A stretch of DNA of 64,000 bases. Source: Sphingobacterium sp. UT-1RO-CII-1. GTDB taxonomy: Bacteria > Bacteroidota > Bacteroidia > Sphingobacteriales > Sphingobacteriaceae. The stretch is from contig NZ_JAPPVJ010000003.1 in assembly GCF_026711005.1 (NCBI RefSeq), positions 186,001 through 250,000 of the forward strand. Direction: 5' to 3'. A program made the position numbers and the translations under genes. Under the pieces are notes generated by a model. That model ran no database searches. It worked only from the letters and a program-made list of their open reading frames with translations, and was not told the origin of the DNA. This document shows, in pieces, positions 62,057-64,000 of this stretch; position 1 is the first letter of the stretch; each line of letters opens with the position of its first letter.

Positions 62057-62087
62057 AAAAAAGGGGCATTGCAAAAGCCCCTTTTTT
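62057..62087 (-). terminator. Strong terminator
   Basis: An 11-bp stem (AAAAAAGGGGC/GCCCCTTTTTT) with a 9-nt loop lies 20 bp after the stop of the following minus-strand gene. Confidence 0.9.
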
Positions 62088-62106
62088 GTTTCTGATACCC
62101 TAACTA

Positions 62107-62751
62107 TTATTTACCAGTGAATGACGAAATCAATGCTGGATAAAAGCTAGCATCTTTTGCTCGCAACTCAAACCTTCTATTATAAAGATCAAGTGTAACA
62201 AAAGCTTCCGCTTCATCAGCCACCTTATTTTCTAAAAAAACTTTAAACGTATAGGTTTCATTACTACTTAAATCAACATTTTTTTTATTCGATGAGAACA
62301 CCAAAGGAAGTAAAATTTCTGTGGTCATTGGCTCCTGTGTCGGCATATCATACAACTTACCTAAAGCCTTTACATAATTATCAGACAGTACTCCTAAAGA
62401 ACTTATTTTAATAGCTCCCTTCACAAAGCCTTTATCCTCATTTATTGTCCCATCCTCATAAATCCCTGCCGAAATACCGTCAATCACCTCAATTTTTAAG
62501 CCTATCGTATCCTGCTCATCCATAGCTTTAGTTATAAAAACAGCGGACGAGTCTGTAATTTGTTTGTCCACAAGTCTAAGATATACAGATGGATTTTCAA
62601 TATTCGTAGTTGCTCTGTAAGAAAGTAAATTTTTCTCCATTGCAGAAACCTCCTGCCCTTCTTCCTTAGTTTTCTGATTCGTGCCTGTACAATTTACAAA
62701 CAGAGAAACAGTCAATAAAACCACGGCAAATTTGCTAATCAATTTGTTCAT
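62107..62751 (-). CDS. Hypothetical lipoprotein
   Basis: A 214-residue lipoprotein (signal TVSLFVNCTGTNQ, cysteine about 21). The mature part alternates strands (NPSVYLRLVDKQITDSSAVFITKAMDEQDTIGLKIEVIDG and ETYTFKVFLENKVADEAEAFVTLDLYNRRFELRAKDASF) in a way that suggests immunoglobulin-like beta domains. I recognise no family. It is a single gene closed by a strong terminator. Confidence 0.7.
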   Translation of the reverse strand: MNKLISKFAVVLLTVSLFVNCTGTNQKTKEEGQEVSAMEKNLLSYRATTNIENPSVYLRLVDKQITDSSAVFITKAMDEQDTIGLKIEVIDGISAGIYEDGTINEDKGFVKGAIKISSLGVLSDNYVKALGKLYDMPTQEPMTTEILLPLVFSSNKKNVDLSSNETYTFKVFLENKVADEAEAFVTLDLYNRRFELRAKDASFYPALISSFTGK

Positions 62752-62823
62752 ATTTAAACCTTTTTAATTATCTATACAATTTACAACTTTTTCCATTTAT
62801 TACAAAACAAAATCACCAGTACA

Positions 62824-64000
62824 CTATTTCACAAGCAACGCATCATAAAGTATCTCAACGGGATGATAGGACTTTCTTTGCGCACCGTCTTTAATTTGAT
62901 GCCTACATGAGGTTCCTGCAGCCGCAATCAAGACCTCTTCTTCACTCCTACGTACTTCTGGCAGCAGCACTAATTCGCCTACCCGCATAGAAACTTCATA
63001 GTGTTCTCTTTCATAACCAAAAGAACCGGCCATACCGCAACACCCTGAAGGGATAGTCTCTACCACAAAATTTTCAGGCATACGTAATATTTCCTCCGTA
63101 TACCCAACCAAATGAAAAGCTTTTTGATAACAATGTCCATGTAGTTTAATCTTTCTTTCTTCAGTAGTAAATTGCGATGATGTAATATTCCCATTTCTCA
63201 ATTCACGCACCAGAAACTCATCAATCATCAATGCATTTCGCCCTAATTCTTTTGCTTCTTTTTTCAAGCTTTCATCAACAAGATCTATATACTCATCGCG
63301 GAACGTAATAATCGCTGAAGGCTCTATCCCAAGCAATGGTGAGTCTTCCGATATCACTTCTTTTAACAAATTGATATTTTGCACCGCAATTTTTTTCGCC
63401 TCTTTCACAAAACCTTTCGAGAGATAAGTTCTTCCACTCTCGAGGTGTTCAGGAATTATTACTTCGTAGCCGAGGGCATTAAGTAGTTTATAAGTTGTGA
63501 TACCAATGTCGGTATCATTATAATTCGTAAACTCGTCACTAAACAAGTAAACTCGTCGTCTGTGTTTTATTTGTTTTTGCTTTTTCGCCCAAGAGTTTAG
63601 AGTAACAAAGCTTACCGTAGGCAAGGAACGCTTCTTCGCAAAACCAATTATATATTTTACAATTGTAGCTAGAAATGGTGTTTTCACAACCAGGTTATAT
63701 ATAGGAGCAACATAAGATGCTAACTTTTGGCTAAAAGTAAATTTAGCAATAATTTTAGACCGGAAACTAGTTCCATTTTCATCATAATAATGCTGCAAAA
63801 ATTCAGCTTTCATTTTTGCGACATCTACACTTGAAGGACATTCGTTTTTACAAGCTTTACAGCTTAAACATAAATCCATTACCTCTTTTATCTCTTCATG
63901 ATCAAAACGATTTTTTTTAACAGAGTTAGTCAAAAATTGACGTAACATATTTGCCCTAGCCCGCGTAGTGTCTTTTTCATTACGTGTAGCCATAAACGAC
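62824..64000 (-). CDS. FAD/Fe-S oxidase, C-terminal part (partial at window end)
   Basis: The frame is open to the window edge; residues SF precede MATRNEKDTTRARANML, which in the family follows a Cys-Pro motif, so the gene continues beyond 64000. Visible are a ferredoxin-like site (LCLSCKACKNECPSSV) and two CCG-type domains (HGHCYQKAF, IPSGCCGMAGSFGYE, AAGTSCRHQI). This is the C-terminal third of the roughly 970-residue FAD-linked oxidase/Fe-S fusion proteins related to D-lactate and glycolate dehydrogenases. The FAD domain lies outside the window. Confidence 0.88.
   Translation of the reverse strand, partial: SFMATRNEKDTTRARANMLRQFLTNSVKKNRFDHEEIKEVMDLCLSCKACKNECPSSVDVAKMKAEFLQHYYDENGTSFRSKIIAKFTFSQKLASYVAPIYNLVVKTPFLATIVKYIIGFAKKRSLPTVSFVTLNSWAKKQKQIKHRRRVYLFSDEFTNYNDTDIGITTYKLLNALGYEVIIPEHLESGRTYLSKGFVKEAKKIAVQNINLLKEVISEDSPLLGIEPSAIITFRDEYIDLVDESLKKEAKELGRNALMIDEFLVRELRNGNITSSQFTTEERKIKLHGHCYQKAFHLVGYTEEILRMPENFVVETIPSGCCGMAGSFGYEREHYEVSMRVGELVLLPEVRRSEEEVLIAAAGTSCRHQIKDGAQRKSYHPVEILYDALLVK

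Overview
The window looks like chromosomal DNA of a Sphingobacteriaceae-type member of the Bacteroidota; the genus cannot be fixed by reading alone. The reasons are AT-rich DNA, two SusC/SusD outer-membrane import pairs, fimbrillin-type lipoproteins, DUF6520, no visible Shine-Dalgarno sequences, and recurrent TANNTTTG -7 promoter boxes (the Bacteroidota consensus). I see no tRNA, rRNA, CRISPR array, insertion sequence or reverse transcriptase.

Left part (1-19400) is accessory in character. It begins with a 22-bp tandem repeat butting into an AraC-type HTH remnant, then a DUF6520-like secreted peptide. A minus-strand set follows: a thioredoxin-like protein carrying two REP-like hairpins in frame, a SusC gene broken by internal deletion plus frameshift, and an intact SusD. 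Next are two paralogous Rpn/PD-(D/E)XK genes, one frameshifted at an A/T homopolymer, with near-identical 5' regions. Then comes a five-gene type V pilus-like operon (9427-15344): DUF3575 protein, FimB/Mfa2-like anchor, fimbrillin, and two fimbrillins fused to a C-terminal formylglycine-generating-enzyme-like (C-type-lectin-like) domain that lacks the catalytic cysteines. Small hypotheticals and an ABC-F ATPase close this part.

Middle part (19461-37844) holds an MFS exporter, a sulfatase, an AraC regulator and an aadA-like aminoglycoside adenylyltransferase. It then holds what reads as a periplasmic 3-keto-glycoside utilisation locus: beta-propeller-cytochrome c protein, DUF1080 (3-keto-disaccharide hydrolase type) protein, SusD, SusC, an OmpR-type response regulator with its histidine kinase, and divergently a GMC dehydrogenase with its gluconate-2-dehydrogenase-subunit-3 partner. 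Four 7-mers at exact 11-bp spacing sit between the regulator gene and susC and look like its binding sites. The proposed chain is oxidation of a glycoside at C3 by the GMC enzyme with electrons passed to cytochrome c, cleavage by DUF1080, and uptake by SusCD.

Right part (37954-64000) is mostly core metabolism: YiiX-like hydrolase, aroQ, a RemB/Wzi-like outer-membrane protein, murI, sufE/sufS, an acyl-ACP desaturase next to MarR, ferredoxin-NADP reductase and 2Fe-2S ferredoxin (a plausible complete electron chain), a PolX with a degenerate polymerase centre, an M48 lipoprotein protease, plsY, nadC, gpmI, TerC, apt, an HHH protein, a TolC/membrane-fusion efflux pair without a pump, a NodB deacetylase, an esterase, two hypotheticals, and the 3' part of an FAD/Fe-S oxidase that runs off the window. 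Several genes have a -7 box only 3-9 nt before the start codon, which suggests leaderless or nearly leaderless mRNAs.
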